Assembly (NCBI GenBank): GCA_949987705.1
Contig: OX465284.1
Coordinates: 65,891,470 to 65,955,469 of the forward strand
DNA: 64,000 bases
DNA from: Thereva unica
Taxonomy: Eukaryota > Arthropoda > Insecta > Diptera > Therevidae
Direction of reading: 5' to 3'
In this document: one piece after another, positions 19,625 through 31,063 of the stretch
Layout: each line of letters opens with the position of its first letter
Position numbering within the stretch: the first letter of the stretch is position 1
Notes under the pieces: generated by a model
The model's input: only the letters and a program-made list of their open reading frames with translations
Databases searched by the model: none
Told to the model about the DNA's origin: nothing
Program-made: the position numbers and the translations under genes

Positions 19625-20319
19625 CAGATGCACGGCAAAAAATGGAGAAATACATTTTATGGTGGTTATTTGTGTATCGCCACATAAAATTTTAGCCGAA
19701 ATAATGGAATTTATACATGAACATCTCCAATTCCGAAGGCTCAAATTTACTAGATCGAAGCTTCAACGATATCCCCAAGATATTTAGTGACGATTTCAAT
19801 ATTACTTTTTCTTCAGAAACGGCGCGTCCGAACTTTGTGGATGAAGGGAAAAGTGGGGACTATAAGAGGTACCACTTCTATCTCCATCCATAAAAAGCGC
19901 GAGTAACGTTCCTGGGAGCGAAGTGTCTGAACAGACAAAAGTACCACGGCATATGAAACCTCACATGATGCAGTTTTTACACGATTGAAACTGGTCTAAA
20001 TTCAATCAAAAATATTTCGGTTATTATAAAACCTTTTCTTCGTTTTTAATTTTTAATGTAAATTTTATATTTTCAAATAGTACTAATAGTAGACTCGTCA
20101 CTATACTTCGTGCGTCTGTCCTTGGCCTGACTTTTCTGAAAGCTTACTATATGTACATAAATATATCCGACAGACTTTCCAATATATCTATTGCATATTA
20201 CTAGCACCAAAGTTTTACTTCTAAAGTCTGCACACTTATTTTTTTTTATTAAATTATATTTTATTTAAAAAAAAAATCATTGTTTTAACTCGAAGAAAAA
20301 TTGGAAAACAACTTAGACA
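19625..20319. other. No recognised gene
   Basis: Non-coding; the part from about 20230 is A/T-homopolymer-rich and may be the 3' tail of the minus-strand LINE that follows. Confidence 0.4.
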
Positions 20320-22690
20320 CTCGGCCATGTTCTAGAAAACGCGCGAAATCAAATCGGAAGTGAATAATAAAACTCTTTGGGAGGGGTGAGTGGATGAGAT
20401 GTTCAGATCAATACATTGCAGTGAGTTCCATAAAAGATCTGTGAAAGCAAAGAAAGAACGCTGTCCAATTAAAGTGCGGAAACGCGGAATAATTAAGTTA
20501 TTATTTTTAAGCAATTATGAGAACTGAACAAACTCATTAAGGTACGCTGGTTTGCGCTGGTGCAAAATTTCGTGAAATAGACACAAAAATCTATACTTCC
20601 GATAAATCATTCAGGGAGCAGCCCGAACCCGAATTCAGATTGGGCGAAATATGGTCGGCGTAACTTATAAACAAAACGAACACAATCTTTAAAGGCTGCT
20701 TCAAGCTTTCGAGCGCAAGATGAATCGAGAGAGGGGAAAATACAAAGCCCATGCATTACAAGAGGTAGAAGTAAGGCTTTCACTAAATTCAAACGGACAG
20801 CCCTTTAAAGCAAACCACAGTGATATCTGAGTTGGGACAGGAGTCCATATGTTTTTCCAGTAATGAAATTAATATGGTCGCAGCAGGTCATACAATTATT
20901 CAGAACAATCCTTAGATTTCTAACTTTACAAACGCGAATGAGAGGAATCCCATTTAAGTAAATTGCTGAGATGTCAGTTTGAGAGATGGAGTGTGAGAAG
21001 AAAATACAATGTGACCTCGTTTAGCTGTAGTAAGTTCAGTTTGACCAGCTTGAGACACTGTGAAAATCAGCCGCAATCTTCCCCACACAATTATGGATTT
21101 GATCTTTTGACGTAGAGAAATAAAGCTGCAGACCATCTGCATACTTATATGAACCTAAAATGCTTTATTACTAGAGGATAGTGATGAGCAAAAATGGTCT
21201 TGTTCTTGCACTCTTGTCTTGTTCTTGTACATTTATCAAGACTAAGAACAAGAACAAGACTTAGGTATGCTTGCAAAAACAAGATTAACTGTGCAAGAAC
21301 AAGACCTAGAGCAAGACTAACAAAATTCTTGCAAAATTTTCACCTAAATTCATTCTTTTAAAAACAAAAAATGTAAAATTTATTAGGATGTTTAAGTAAT
21401 TATGATATAAATACATGTGTGTACAATTACTTTTTAGTACTATAATTGTAAAGGCATTTGTACATATAAGTACATAATGACTTTGCAAGCATTTTACACC
21501 AACTAGTCATAAGCAAAAATAGTCTTGTTCTTGCAGTCTTGTCTTGTTCTTGCACATTTTGCAAGAACAAGTCTTAGTTATGCTTGCAAGAACAAGACAA
21601 ACTGAACAAGAACAAGACAAGACCAAGACTAGATTAGTCTTGTCTTGTTCTTCCGTTTGCTCGTCACTACTAGAGGAAGATCATTAACAAAAACGCTAAA
21701 CAAAAGTTTCCCAAGAATAGAACTTTAAGGAACTCCAGAGTTAATTAAGAATTGGAGGAAAGACAGTAGCCGAATTTAACTTTTTACGAACGGTCTCTTA
21801 AAAAGCTATGCAAAAGTTTAAGAGCTGCTGAAGAAAAAGCGACTTGGGAGGAGTGTTTTTGCAAGAGCAAAGAGTGATTGACGCTATCAAAAGCTTTCGA
21901 AAAATTAAGTAGCAACATACAACAAATGTGACGTTCATTAAGGGAATTGCGAATATCATTTTTGATTTTAAGAAGTGTGGTTTCGCAGCTGTGATGTTTG
22001 CGAAAGCTAGATTGCCATACATTTATAAATTGGAGTCATTCACAGTACTCAAGTATTTTAATTGCAATCAGTTCTTCAAAAACCTTTGCTAGGCACGGAA
22101 GAATACTAATGGGCCGAAAGCAGATGGAATAGCAGGAGAGGGGCACTCGCACTAGGGTATGGGAGTTATTACAATGCATGCTTCCACAAAGTGGGAAACT
22201 TCGATACCGTGAGGCGCTAGATAATATGTGTGTTACAGTAGGCAGCGAATATTATCGGTACTAGTGGATGTAGATTTGATAGAAATTAAAGCGGTGATAA
22301 CTTCAAAAGAAAAAACGCAATGAAAGCTGAAGCCATCACTGGCGCTTGGCTTCTTCAATTTTTGTTTCAATTAAATGAGGAAAGCGTTTAAAAGATCTTT
22401 TTTCTGTAGCAGTTTTTACTTTTAAAGACCAACGATTAACGAGCTCCCTTTCAATAATACGCGATTTAATTTCTGCAGTGAACCAAGGTATGGATTTAGC
22501 TGATAAAGATTTATTTCTTAGGGGCACAAATTCATCGTAAATATCAAGGAATATCCTCATAACTCATCTATTTTGTCATCTACCTCAGCCAATGTGAAGA
22601 TATTAGACCAGGGTAGACCTAATTGGTTTTGAAAAAGAATAGAGCAAGTGTCGTTTGTAGAAACATATTCCCTAGAATTAAAAAATCAAG
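20320..22690 (-). pseudogene. Decayed non-LTR retrotransposon (Jockey/CR1-like)
   Basis: Minus-strand fragments of an APE-type LINE ORF2 in order: pre-RT region with FVPLRNKSLSAKSIPWFTAE (22336-22560); RT domain with FSKAFDSVNHSLLLQK (~21880) and VNDLPL (~21680); then, beyond an inserted element, YADGLQLYFS (~21140); and a C-terminal segment VKALLLPLVMHG (20607-20792). Frameshifts and stops lie between all of them. The 5' part with most of the endonuclease is missing. Split by the hAT-like element at 21179-21669. Confidence 0.8.
21179..21669. mobile_element. hAT-like composite element, 491 bp, 8-bp TSD
   Basis: Starts TAGTGATGAGCAAAAATGG and ends TTTGCTCGTCACTA. CTAGAGGA flanks both sides (21171-21178, 21670-21677), an 8-bp duplication typical of hAT. 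The ends are rich in GTCTTGTTCTTG units in both orientations. An internal copy of the end (ACTAGTCATAAGCAAAA, ~21506) makes it look like two short elements with a spacer between. Related copies lie at 39602-40051 and 50996-51173. It sits inside the LINE reverse transcriptase. Non-coding. Confidence 0.88.
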
Positions 22691-23322
22691 CTGTAAGAAT
22701 ACTGCAATTAAGTATTACAATTCACTACCTTAGAATTTGAAATTACTTAATTACTGACTAAAAAGATTACCAAATGGTTCTATGATATGTAGTTTTAAAG
22801 AGACTAATGTATAACGACATTTAAGTCTGTTTTCTATTTTGATGTACCTACTACTTTTTCTTTTTGGTAATAATTCGCTTAAGCCTTGCAATAATGTTAT
22901 TTTTTCATTCTGCTTTTGCTTTTGGTGTACTTGGATATAAATAAAAAAAAATAAAATAATGTCGTTTCCATAAAGCGGTCTCTCAAAACATGGCCTATTT
23001 GGTAGCGAGTAACTCGGCTACATCATCAGGAGATATATACCCACTGCTACTATCTGGTGTAAAATCAAACCAACACAAAGTCCCGAACAAATCAACCCGA
23101 AGATTTAGAAGTACTTCTTTATTTAGTGTTTTCTTAAATACCAAAGGAGTACTTCTGGAAATACTTCTTAGTAATGCAGAGAAGAAGGGGTTCGGTGACC
23201 ATGCGTTTGATTTCGCGCAAAAAGCATGTTCGAAAACTTCGTAGCTGGTCTTCTTTGTTAATCATCTCAGTTGTCTCATTCATTAGGGGTTTTAATTTTA
23301 ATGTATGTACTATGTACATACA
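22691..23322. other. No recognised gene
   Basis: No domain is recognised in the short frame at 22990-23244. A (TACA)n-like run (23300-23326) forms the target of the next gypsy element. Confidence 0.4.
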
Positions 23323-23326
23323 TACA
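23323..23326. other. Target-site duplication TACA, left
   Basis: TACA next to the left LTR is repeated at 28014-28017. Confidence 0.8.
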
Positions 23327-23477
23327 TGTAAGTCTTCGTGAATATTTTATAATCTTTTATTTTCAAAAAACAAAACAGAACTACATTTATTAGTCAACGT
23401 TACAAGTTTATCTCTTGCACCGATGACTTGATCAAATAAATCTCAAAACTAATAATAAGTTACAGTGGAATCTCACA
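23327..23477 (-). repeat. Compact gypsy 3' LTR (left)
   Basis: 151 bp, TGTAAGTC to ATCTCACA, identical by eye to 27863-28013. Very short for a gypsy LTR. Confidence 0.92.
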
Positions 23478-23487
23478 CGGCCCTCCT
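23478..23487 (-). other. Polypurine tract, compact gypsy
   Basis: Minus strand AGGAGGGCCG directly precedes the 3' LTR. Confidence 0.65.
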
Positions 23488-23506
23488 GCTAGTAGTTGGT
23501 CTCCAA

Positions 23507-25792
23507 CTATTCTTGCTGCCAGCTCTTCATTTGTTCTGCCACACTGGATGTTCTTTGAGGTCCTTCTCCAGCTAGCTTTTCTAGCTCGTAACGATCGTGT
23601 CCCAAAACACATTTCACTTGATAAGGGCCTAAAAACTTGCTTCGCAGCTTCATTCCAGTACCGAATTGTGTCCTCTGCACAGCAACTATATCTCCCACGG
23701 CGTATTTGGTAGCCTTCTTTCTCTTTCGATCGAATTGCATTTTCTGGGCCTGTTGGGTCTTGGCAATTTGTACGCGAGCTTCTTTCCTTAACGACTCCCT
23801 TTCGTCACTAAACTTCTGGATTATCTCGTGTTGTAACATCATCATAATATCATGATCATTTGTAGTTTTCATTTTTACCCCTGTAAGCACTTCAAACGGG
23901 GTCGAATCGATACTCCTTTGATATGTCGCGTTTAAACATCTCTGCACCTGGTCAACGTGGCGATACCATTTGCTCGAATCCTCAACACTCAGTTTTGCTA
24001 ATATCGCAATAATTATTTGATTTGTGCGCTCTACTTGGCCATTACCTCTTGGAACTCCTGTTACAATTTTTATGTGCTCAATATCCCTTGCTTCGCAATA
24101 AGCCGAAAAGTCGTGCGACGTAAATGCTGAGCCCTTGTCGGAGACTATCCTGGAGGGATTACCAAATGTTCGAGCTTGCAGTTCAAGACGATCTAACATT
24201 TCTCTAACGCCCGTAGACTTAACTGGATAGATCCAAGTAAACTTGGAGAACCCATCGACGACCACGAAGAGGTAATTGTACCCTTTTGCTGTTCCCACCA
24301 TTGGGCCTAAATGATCAATATGATACGTTACCAATGGCAGTTCGCCTTTCGGGATTGGAAATAGTTCCCCTTCTTTCTTGCCCTTCTTCCGGGCAGAAAG
24401 TATACATGGAACACAACTCTGGATTCGTTCTTGGATTTTCTGCTTCAATTGCGGGATGTAATAATTTCTTCGAATTAGTTCTTCCATCTTCTTAGTGCCG
24501 AAGTGACCATCGTCGTGGGTTCTTTTGATTATTTCCGTGTGCATCTTCTCTGGAACGACTATCACATTTTTTCCGTCTATGAACTTCTTGAGCACTCCCG
24601 CTTCGAGGATATAATCGTCATATGTTCCATGCTCCAATACTTGTTTGATGGCTTTAAGTTTCTCATCGTTGTCTTGATTTTCTATCAGGACGTCTGTTAG
24701 TCTTTCCTTTACTAGTAGCACCGGAGCCCTACTTAATGCGTCAACGTGCCTGAGTCTCTGCCCGCTTCGATGCTCCGTAGTGAAGTCGAATTCCTGCATC
24801 ATCAGAATCCATCGCGCCACTCGATTGGGAACTTCTTTCTTTGTCATCGTCCGCTGCAATGCTGCACAGTCTGTTACAAGTTTGAAGTTTACCCCCAGCA
24901 GGAAGTGTCTAAGTTTTGTGACAGCTGTTACCACCGCGAGCACTTCCAATTCATAAGCGTGATATTTTTTCTCAGCAACCGTTGTTGTCCGACTTAGGTA
25001 ACATACTGGATGCAGTTCCTTCTCTTGTTCATCTCTCTGCAGTAGCAAGGCTGCTACTCCTTCTTGGCTAGCGTCTGTATGCAGTTCCGTCACGGCACTC
25101 GGATCAAATAGTCTCAATGCGGGTTTCGTTGCTAGGACTTGCTTTACCATCTCTAGTGCTTGTCTTTGTTGATCGTCAAATTTGAAGCTTGTACCCTTTT
25201 TCAGCAATCTCGTCAAGGGTTCTACTATCGCTGCATGATTGGGTATGAACTTCCTAAAATAGCTTGCTAAGCCTAGAAAGCTTTGCAATTGCTTCACGTT
25301 CTTTGGAGCCGGAAAATTTGTTAAAGCTTTTACTTTCTGTGGTGCGGGACTAATCGTTGAATCTCTAATCAGGTGGCCTAGATATTCCACTTCATCTTTT
25401 AGGAATTGGCACTTATCCCAATTTATCTGTAAAGCGTTTTCCGCTGCCACTCTTAGGACTATCCTAAGCTTTTCTAGTCCATCCTTGTAGTTTTTGGATG
25501 GGATAATAAGATCGTCGACATAGTTAATTACTATCCCGCTCTTGATGAGTTCTCTGAACACGTAATTAACGAATCTCCCGAAGCTTGCAGGACTGTTACA
25601 CAAACCAAACGGAGTCTTCTTGAATTCATACTGGTTACCACCGGCAATGAAGGCTGTGTATTTGCGGCTTTCTTTTTCCACCGGAACATGGAAAAAACCA
25701 TTCTTAAGATCAATTGTTGAAAATACCTTAGCTGAGGATAACTTGTTAAGTTGCTCATCTAGAAAGGGCATAGGATATCGGTCCTTTGTCAT
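23507..25792 (-). pseudogene. pol: Pol, part 2: reverse transcriptase (rest), RNase H, integrase
   Basis: 761 codons, in the same frame as the upstream part (25793-26434) but separated by one TAA at 25795-25793. Numbered from 25792: catalytic YVDD at 91-94, RNase H TDAS at 239-242, integrase zinc residues H426, H430, C460 and C463, and catalytic D493, D552 and E588 with the usual 35-residue spacing. A GPY-type segment (LGPYQVKCVL) lies near the C-terminus. Everything after the stop is otherwise open. Without readthrough this part, including the whole catalytic YVDD region, would not be made. Confidence 0.9.
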
Positions 25793-26434
25793 TTAACTAT
25801 TTAATTTGCGGTAGTCGAGACATACTCGGTGTTTTCCATTCTTCTTCCTAACAATAACAACTGGACTTGAAAATTCTGACACGGTGTGTGTTATCACATC
25901 GTCAGCCAACCATTCTTGTATTTGTTCGTCTAATATTCTTTTCTCTAGCGGTGCAAGCCGTCTTGGTCGTTCATACACAGGAGTTTCGTCTTTCAAAATG
26001 ATTTTCGTCTCAATTGGAGTTTCTACTAATTCAGCTGGGTGATATTTCATTACCATTTCCTGTACAAGTTCTTTGTACTGCGGGTTAACGTCGATTTGGA
26101 GCTCGCCTTTATCATAATCTGTATCCATCATCATCATCAGCTTTAGACTGTCTTCCTCTTCAGTGACTTCTTCTGCTGCACCGTGCAACGCTCTTTCGAA
26201 ACGGATTTCGTCACGTGAAATTATTAGGTTTCCCTGATCGATTAGCTCTAACCCTATAATAGCCGGGTATGGCAACACTCGGATGGGCACAATGTAAAAT
26301 GAGGTAGTATACTTCTCTCCTTTGATTTCAATTGGGACATGTGTTACCACACCAATTGGTTTAACAGTTGCTCCGCCGAAGCCTTCTAGTGTACAACACG
26401 TCTGAAACGCTTTCCTCCGAAATTCACTCTTCAC
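25793..26434 (-). pseudogene. pol: Pol, part 1: protease C-terminus and start of reverse transcriptase
   Basis: 213 codons. It contains the second half of the aspartic protease (PAIIGLELI, corresponding to the family's ILG region), a spacer, and the first reverse transcriptase blocks (SSPVVIVRKKNGKHRVCLDY). It ends at TAA immediately after DYRKLNS, where gypsy polymerases continue without a break. It overlaps the Gag-protease ORF by 11 nt in a +1 relation. The first codon of the open frame is GTG, so it is presumably reached from gag rather than started here. Confidence 0.85.
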
Positions 26435-26446
26435 GAAGTAAATTTA
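26424..26446 (-). other. Gag-Pol +1 frame junction inside protease
   Basis: The Pol frame is open only from a TAA just upstream, so a shift must occur within the short overlap ending at the gag TGA (26426-26424). The relation is +1 (or -2). Possible sites are the CTT-CGT codons or the stop itself. It could instead be a 1-bp indel that breaks this copy. Confidence 0.6.
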
Positions 26447-27827
26447 TGCGGCTGCCCGTATCTATGATAGCCTGAATATTAATTCCATGTAGGGTCAGTG
26501 TCACTGTCTTGTCGTGAGGAGTGTGAATTGTCATCACTCTGAGGGAATGTTCCCTATTATCCTTACCCTCATTGGTACAATTAGGCGACAGATGTCCATA
26601 TTCGCCACATTTAAAACATTTAGGACCAAAATCTTTGCGAGGGCAGGTTTTGCTATCATGCCCACTAGCTCCACAGTTAAAACATCGAAATGCTGTTTGC
26701 GGTTTTTGAATCTTTTCCCATCCTTCTCGTCCTTCTTGTGTTCTTCCTGTCATTCCCCGTCGTTCCACAGATTTTAGTTTTTGCATCTGACTTCGAAGTG
26801 AATCATAGTGCTTCAATTTTCCTTTAAATTCTGTGAGAGTTTCTGCTCCATAAAGGACAACTTTATTTATTGGGAGATCATCAATTCCGTCCATGATGTA
26901 CCCTATTATAGACTGATCTTCCACCATGGCTCTACTTGCCAGCTCCTTCATTACTAAATAATATTCATACACATTCTCTTCTTTTTTCATCTTGCGAGAA
27001 CTCAGCATCTTGTGTACATCGGCGCTGCTTACTTTGCTAGCAAATTCCTCTCTTAGAGCAAACTTTAGTTTGTCCCATGTGGAGATGCCTCTTTCTGACA
27101 TAATAAAAAGCTTTGCCATTCCTCTGAGAGATCTTTTTCCGAAAATGAACATCTGAAGGTCATTCCACCCCAGCAATTCTGCAGTTGATTCAAAATCCTC
27201 GATCCACCTTTCAATAGGATACTCCGCCGTTCCTTGATACGTTCGTATCGTGTCCTCCACTTCGTGAAAGCTAATATTATATTTCGGCGTTCCCTTTCCA
27301 ACAAATGCCTTTCGGTTTACCGATTGAGTTTCTTTTTGTTCTTTGGCGTTCGTCACTTCAACTCTATCTCTATTTGTATTCGTCACTTCCTCTCTTTCGA
27401 TGTTGGTATGTTCGCTACATTCACCTGCACTTTCGCTGTCGTCCTGATTCTGTCGTCTTATTTCGTCTTCATCTTCGCTACCTTCGTCTTCGCTCATCTC
27501 TGGCATTAACAACTCAATATTATTGAGATGTTTCATTATTTGCTCGGCCATTTTTTCTTCGTCTGGCTCTGGGTCAATTCCTAAAACACCGCAAATGATA
27601 TGCAGTTCCGCTATCGAGAAACAATTCTTGAGAGAAATTGCTTTCCTTTGGTTTTCTTCTGGGTCAAGGTCGAATCCTGTAAAATCCCGAATGTTTTTTC
27701 TATTTTTTCTGCCTTCGTTAGTTCCATATAATAATTTGTGAAACAACTCCACATTTTGTTTCTTCGCACCACGCGTCCATGCAGCTATGACTGGGATATC
27801 CCCCAACATTAAAATCCTTTTCGACAT
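26424..27827 (-). CDS. gag: Gag and N-terminal protease of compact gypsy element
   Basis: About 467 codons from the ATG at 27825-27827, which lies only 12 nt past the primer-binding site; the frame is open further upstream into the LTR but without ATG. An acidic, E/D/N-rich stretch lies about one third in, then a Gag core (YPIERWIEDFESTAEL), and near the C-terminus two zinc knuckles, CFNCGASGHDSKTC and CFKCGEYGHLSPNC (both CX2CX4HX4C). It ends eight codons after the protease active site DTGS, so the protease continues in another frame. The knuckles bind RNA during packaging. Confidence 0.9.
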   Translation of the reverse strand: MSKRILMLGDIPVIAAWTRGAKKQNVELFHKLLYGTNEGRKNRKNIRDFTGFDLDPEENQRKAISLKNCFSIAELHIICGVLGIDPEPDEEKMAEQIMKHLNNIELLMPEMSEDEGSEDEDEIRRQNQDDSESAGECSEHTNIEREEVTNTNRDRVEVTNAKEQKETQSVNRKAFVGKGTPKYNISFHEVEDTIRTYQGTAEYPIERWIEDFESTAELLGWNDLQMFIFGKRSLRGMAKLFIMSERGISTWDKLKFALREEFASKVSSADVHKMLSSRKMKKEENVYEYYLVMKELASRAMVEDQSIIGYIMDGIDDLPINKVVLYGAETLTEFKGKLKHYDSLRSQMQKLKSVERRGMTGRTQEGREGWEKIQKPQTAFRCFNCGASGHDSKTCPRKDFGPKCFKCGEYGHLSPNCTNEGKDNREHSLRVMTIHTPHDKTVTLTLHGINIQAIIDTGSRINLLREE

Positions 27828-27838
27828 CCTTCCTGGCG

Positions 27839-27856
27839 ATCCCGGTTGAGCCCCCA
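27839..27856 (-). other. Primer-binding site, tRNA-Pro-like
   Basis: The + strand ATCCCGGTTGAGCCCCCA resembles the 3' end of tRNA-Pro plus CCA, with about two mismatches to the form I know. It is separated from the LTR by 6 nt. Confidence 0.6.
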
Positions 27857-27862
27857 AGTTTT

Positions 27863-28013
27863 TGTAAGTCTTCGTGAATATTTTATAATCTTTTATTTTC
27901 AAAAAACAAAACAGAACTACATTTATTAGTCAACGTTACAAGTTTATCTCTTGCACCGATGACTTGATCAAATAAATCTCAAAACTAATAATAAGTTACA
28001 GTGGAATCTCACA
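27863..28013 (-). repeat. Compact gypsy 5' LTR (right)
   Basis: 151 bp, identical by eye to the left LTR; followed by the target copy TACA at 28014-28017. Confidence 0.92.
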
Positions 28014-28209
28014 TACATATATTTGAATTCCTGTTTATTTGGCTTCTGTTTTATTAACATTTAAAGAAAAACTTATAAATCGCTTAATTTTACCACCACC
28101 AACCCCACCCCTTCACCCCTCCCCCGACTATATTACATTTCAAAAATTTACATTATAATCACTTTGTATATGAGTTTAATAATAAATGTGGTATACGTAC
28201 TTCCAAAAC

Positions 28210-28430
28210 ATATTTTATGGAAGGGAAAATGGAACTACTTCCCCGCCTAAGCCATCGCCCTGTTAATGTAATGTATTTTTTGGTCTGGGTGGAAGTACTT
28301 CTAAATGACCTAGGGAGAAAGTACTTACTTCTTCAACTCATTCTATGGAAGGGAAAAATGAAGTACTTCCCGCCTAGGCCATCGCCGTGTTAATGCAATA
28401 TCTTTTTTTTTACTGGGTGGAAGTACTGGA
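28210..28430. repeat. Tandem duplication of ~115-120 bp
   Basis: Two adjacent similar units, each with ATGGAAGGGAAAA, TACTTCC, CGCCTARGCCATCGCC and TGGGTGGAAGTACT. The surrounding sequence to 28490 is rich in GAAGTACTT in both orientations. Confidence 0.75.
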
Positions 28431-29594
28431 CTGCTGTTGCAAAAATACTTCTAGAAGTACTTTTAAAAGTACTTCCATTCCCTTTTGGGAACCTGTGAAG
28501 AACTCGAACCAATTTCTAGTGTTATGTATAATTGTAATACCGATGTAGAGAAAATTTTGAAAATTCAGCTATACAGATACATAGTACAATTAATTTTGTG
28601 GGTTCACGTTAATTAAAAACACCATACTTCAAAGTGCTGCTCGTACTAACTCCGTTTATATCAAACAAAAATATAAAAATTATTAGGATTTTAATAAGTT
28701 CTTTTACTCCAGTTCTTAAAATCATTAAAGGGAATATATTTAAGCAACTCCGAACATAATTAAACCTCTAAAACAAACGGCTTACGAAATCTCAACGTGT
28801 GATACTCCGTCCGCAATCACTGCAAACAAAAACAGAAAGCTCAACTATTCTCTGCTTCAAATTAAAAACAGTTGGGGTGCATAACTCGCCCCCATCCCCC
28901 CACAAAAGCAAAACATTTAATTAAAAAAGAAAAGTTTTTTGTTCTGTTTTTATTTTTATTTTTGTTGCCCCATCGACACTATTTTTGCGAAATTTAATTC
29001 TTGGCTCCTGTAGAATGAAAAATCGCAGAAATCCCAAACGGGGTCAGGCACAGGTAGGTGGCGGCGGGGCGGGTATGTGACGGCATCTAAATTTCAATTA
29101 AAAACAAAGGCTTTAATGCAATCCGACGTGGTGCACCTTTCAGAGACGTGCATGAAATATGCGAGGCTGTGCAGCTATTTTTTTTAATTTAACCGAGTCT
29201 GGTTTATCTAGGGGATGGTTTCGCCGCTCAGAAATCCTTGCTTTGTTGCAGTATAAACCTCGGTTTTTTTATTGACCGGATTACATTTTGTCTCTGTGTG
29301 GCTTTATTGGAATATATATTTATATTATTTTTTGAGGGAATGGAGTGAGCGGTGGTTGGAGATTTATTTGAAGTCAGCTCGATAAAACTGTATCAGTCGT
29401 TTCATTTAATTTACGTGAAAATGATATAAATATAATTGGTATTTGCATGATTTGTTTTTTTCTCATTTTGTTTTATCGAGGGTAATCATTGGTTTGTTGA
29501 TATCACCTTTAAATTCTCGAGAACATGAAAAAGGATTATAAGATTTTCTTAAAAACAGGAATTTTACAATCTTTGTAAACAGCCAAATTAGAGC
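28431..29594. other. No recognised gene
   Basis: Non-coding, AT-rich; nothing beyond short homopolymers was recognised. Confidence 0.4.
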
Positions 29595-29730
29595 TTATAC
29601 CCAGGACAGGCCAGCACTCTTAATCTTGATTATGACGTCAGAATGACGTAGACTGCATTTTATTTCCATATCTTTTGTATGGGTCTACGTCATAATCATG
29701 ATTAAGAGTTCTGGTGTGTACTGGGTATAA
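29595..29730. mobile_element. 136-bp palindromic TIR element
   Basis: Starts TTATACCCAG and ends CTGGGTATAA. The arms continue inward through CTCTTAATCTTGATTATGACG and its inverted form CGTCATAATCATGATTAAGAG. A foldback miniature element; no clear target duplication. Confidence 0.75.
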
Positions 29731-30208
29731 GGATGACCAGATTTTAGGAGAAAAGCTTTTTGAATTAAGACCTAAAATCATAGAAATATAAACTAACACG
29801 GAACGGCTGTGTCGGGTAAAAACCCTTTACATGAACGACCACACTAAAGGTAGCTTGTTTCAAAGGACATTAATAGTGTAAAAGAGGGCACAAATTGCCG
29901 AATTGGTTTGTTTACATCCCACCACGAGCAGGGCAGGGTAGCTTTTGCAGTGAATGGCGTGCTAAGTCAATATCCGGGGGCATCAAGTTTATGCCAGGAA
30001 ATTAAATGTTAACGTATTTACTTACATATCTACGCCTGCGCTGTCTGACCACTACTAGCCCAGGAAACTCATACACATCAGGAATTATGGTACGCTCAAT
30101 CTGGCCATTCCGTGTTTGGTTTATATTTCTTTGCTCAAAATATGTGTTCTCGACTAAGTTATCTAATAAATTAAACAATGAAAAAATCGTATGAATTTAG
30201 GATAGATC
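29731..30208. other. No recognised feature
   Basis: No coding or repeat signal that I can support. Confidence 0.35.
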
Positions 30209-30216
30209 AGGGGTGG

Positions 30217-31063
30217 CAGTACCGGCTTTAGGGGTGGCCGAACCCGGGCGACCACTCTAGGGTGCCATATAAAAGGGGGCGGCGCGATCCAGTAATGCGC
30301 TATTATCATATTTTCTGTGCGTTCAATTGCGTACAATTTGGCCAACGACGACTGTACTCGTACTTAGCTTCTCGAATAAAAATAAAAGATAACCTTACAG
30401 CGGGCGAATACCAACCCTGATTGAAACCTAGTCCTCGGACATGTGCCGGGCATCAGAAAGCTTATTGCCGGATTGTACAGCCGTACACCACACACACCGG
30501 CATACCTACACTTTTATTGAAAAAAAGAAACGAATGTTTTCTTGTTTATTACCGACACTCGGCAAAACTATACGTGTATTCATATTGGCGCAAACACACC
30601 GTTTATTTATTTAGTAGTGCTCATATCCTCGAACATTTTAAAAATTTTATCAACGCACTGCAATTAGATGTTTTTTTTTTTTTCAATAAAAATAAACCTT
30701 ACATACACTTCCCCAAAAAAAATCGACGACTGACGAACTTATTTCTGTTGTGCGTCGATAGTCTTCAAGTATAATAATCCAAAGAAAGACTGTACAAAAA
30801 TTACCAAGTTCCCATAAAGTACATTCAACAATACATGCAGATTTTTTTTGGTTCAAATTTTTCGTCGTCTGGTTTGGCCGTCATGAGCCCGTGTATGCTC
30901 CCAAGCGGACGGTGTTCGCCCGTTGTAGGGTTATCTTTCGTTTCTGCTCGGGTTGTTGTATAATTTGTGCCTAATGACATAGGTATACCTGAAAGAAATG
31001 TCCTTAACAAGGTCGCATAAAAATATTTCGCACAGGGCGCCAAAATACCTAAAGCCGGCTCTG
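30217..31063. mobile_element. hAT-like TIR element, 847 bp, 8-bp TSD
   Basis: Starts CAGTACCGGCTTTAGG and ends CCTAAAGCCGGCTCTG, 14 of 16 matching. AGGGGTGG flanks both ends (30209-30216 and 31064-31071). The 8-bp duplication and CAG ends suit hAT. The inner 117-codon frame (30421-30774) has no recognised domain, so the element appears non-autonomous. Confidence 0.87.

Larger units (their letters stand above)
23327..28013 (-). mobile_element. Compact Ty3/gypsy element with broken pol
   Basis: 4687 bp on the minus strand. Two 151-bp LTRs, identical by eye, start TG and end CA on both strands, with a TACA target duplication. It has a tRNA-Pro-like primer site, a short purine tract, a Gag-protease ORF with two CCHC knuckles, and a pol region. 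It has no env and no chromodomain that I can see. Pol is interrupted by an in-frame stop within reverse transcriptase, and the protease spans a frame change. Identical LTRs imply the insertion is young, so the stop either arose recently or was already in the parent. Clade not assigned. Confidence 0.93.

Noticed and set aside
30421..30774. 117-codon frame in the 847-bp hAT-like element
   Set aside because: Composition follows AT-rich DNA and shows no transposase motif.
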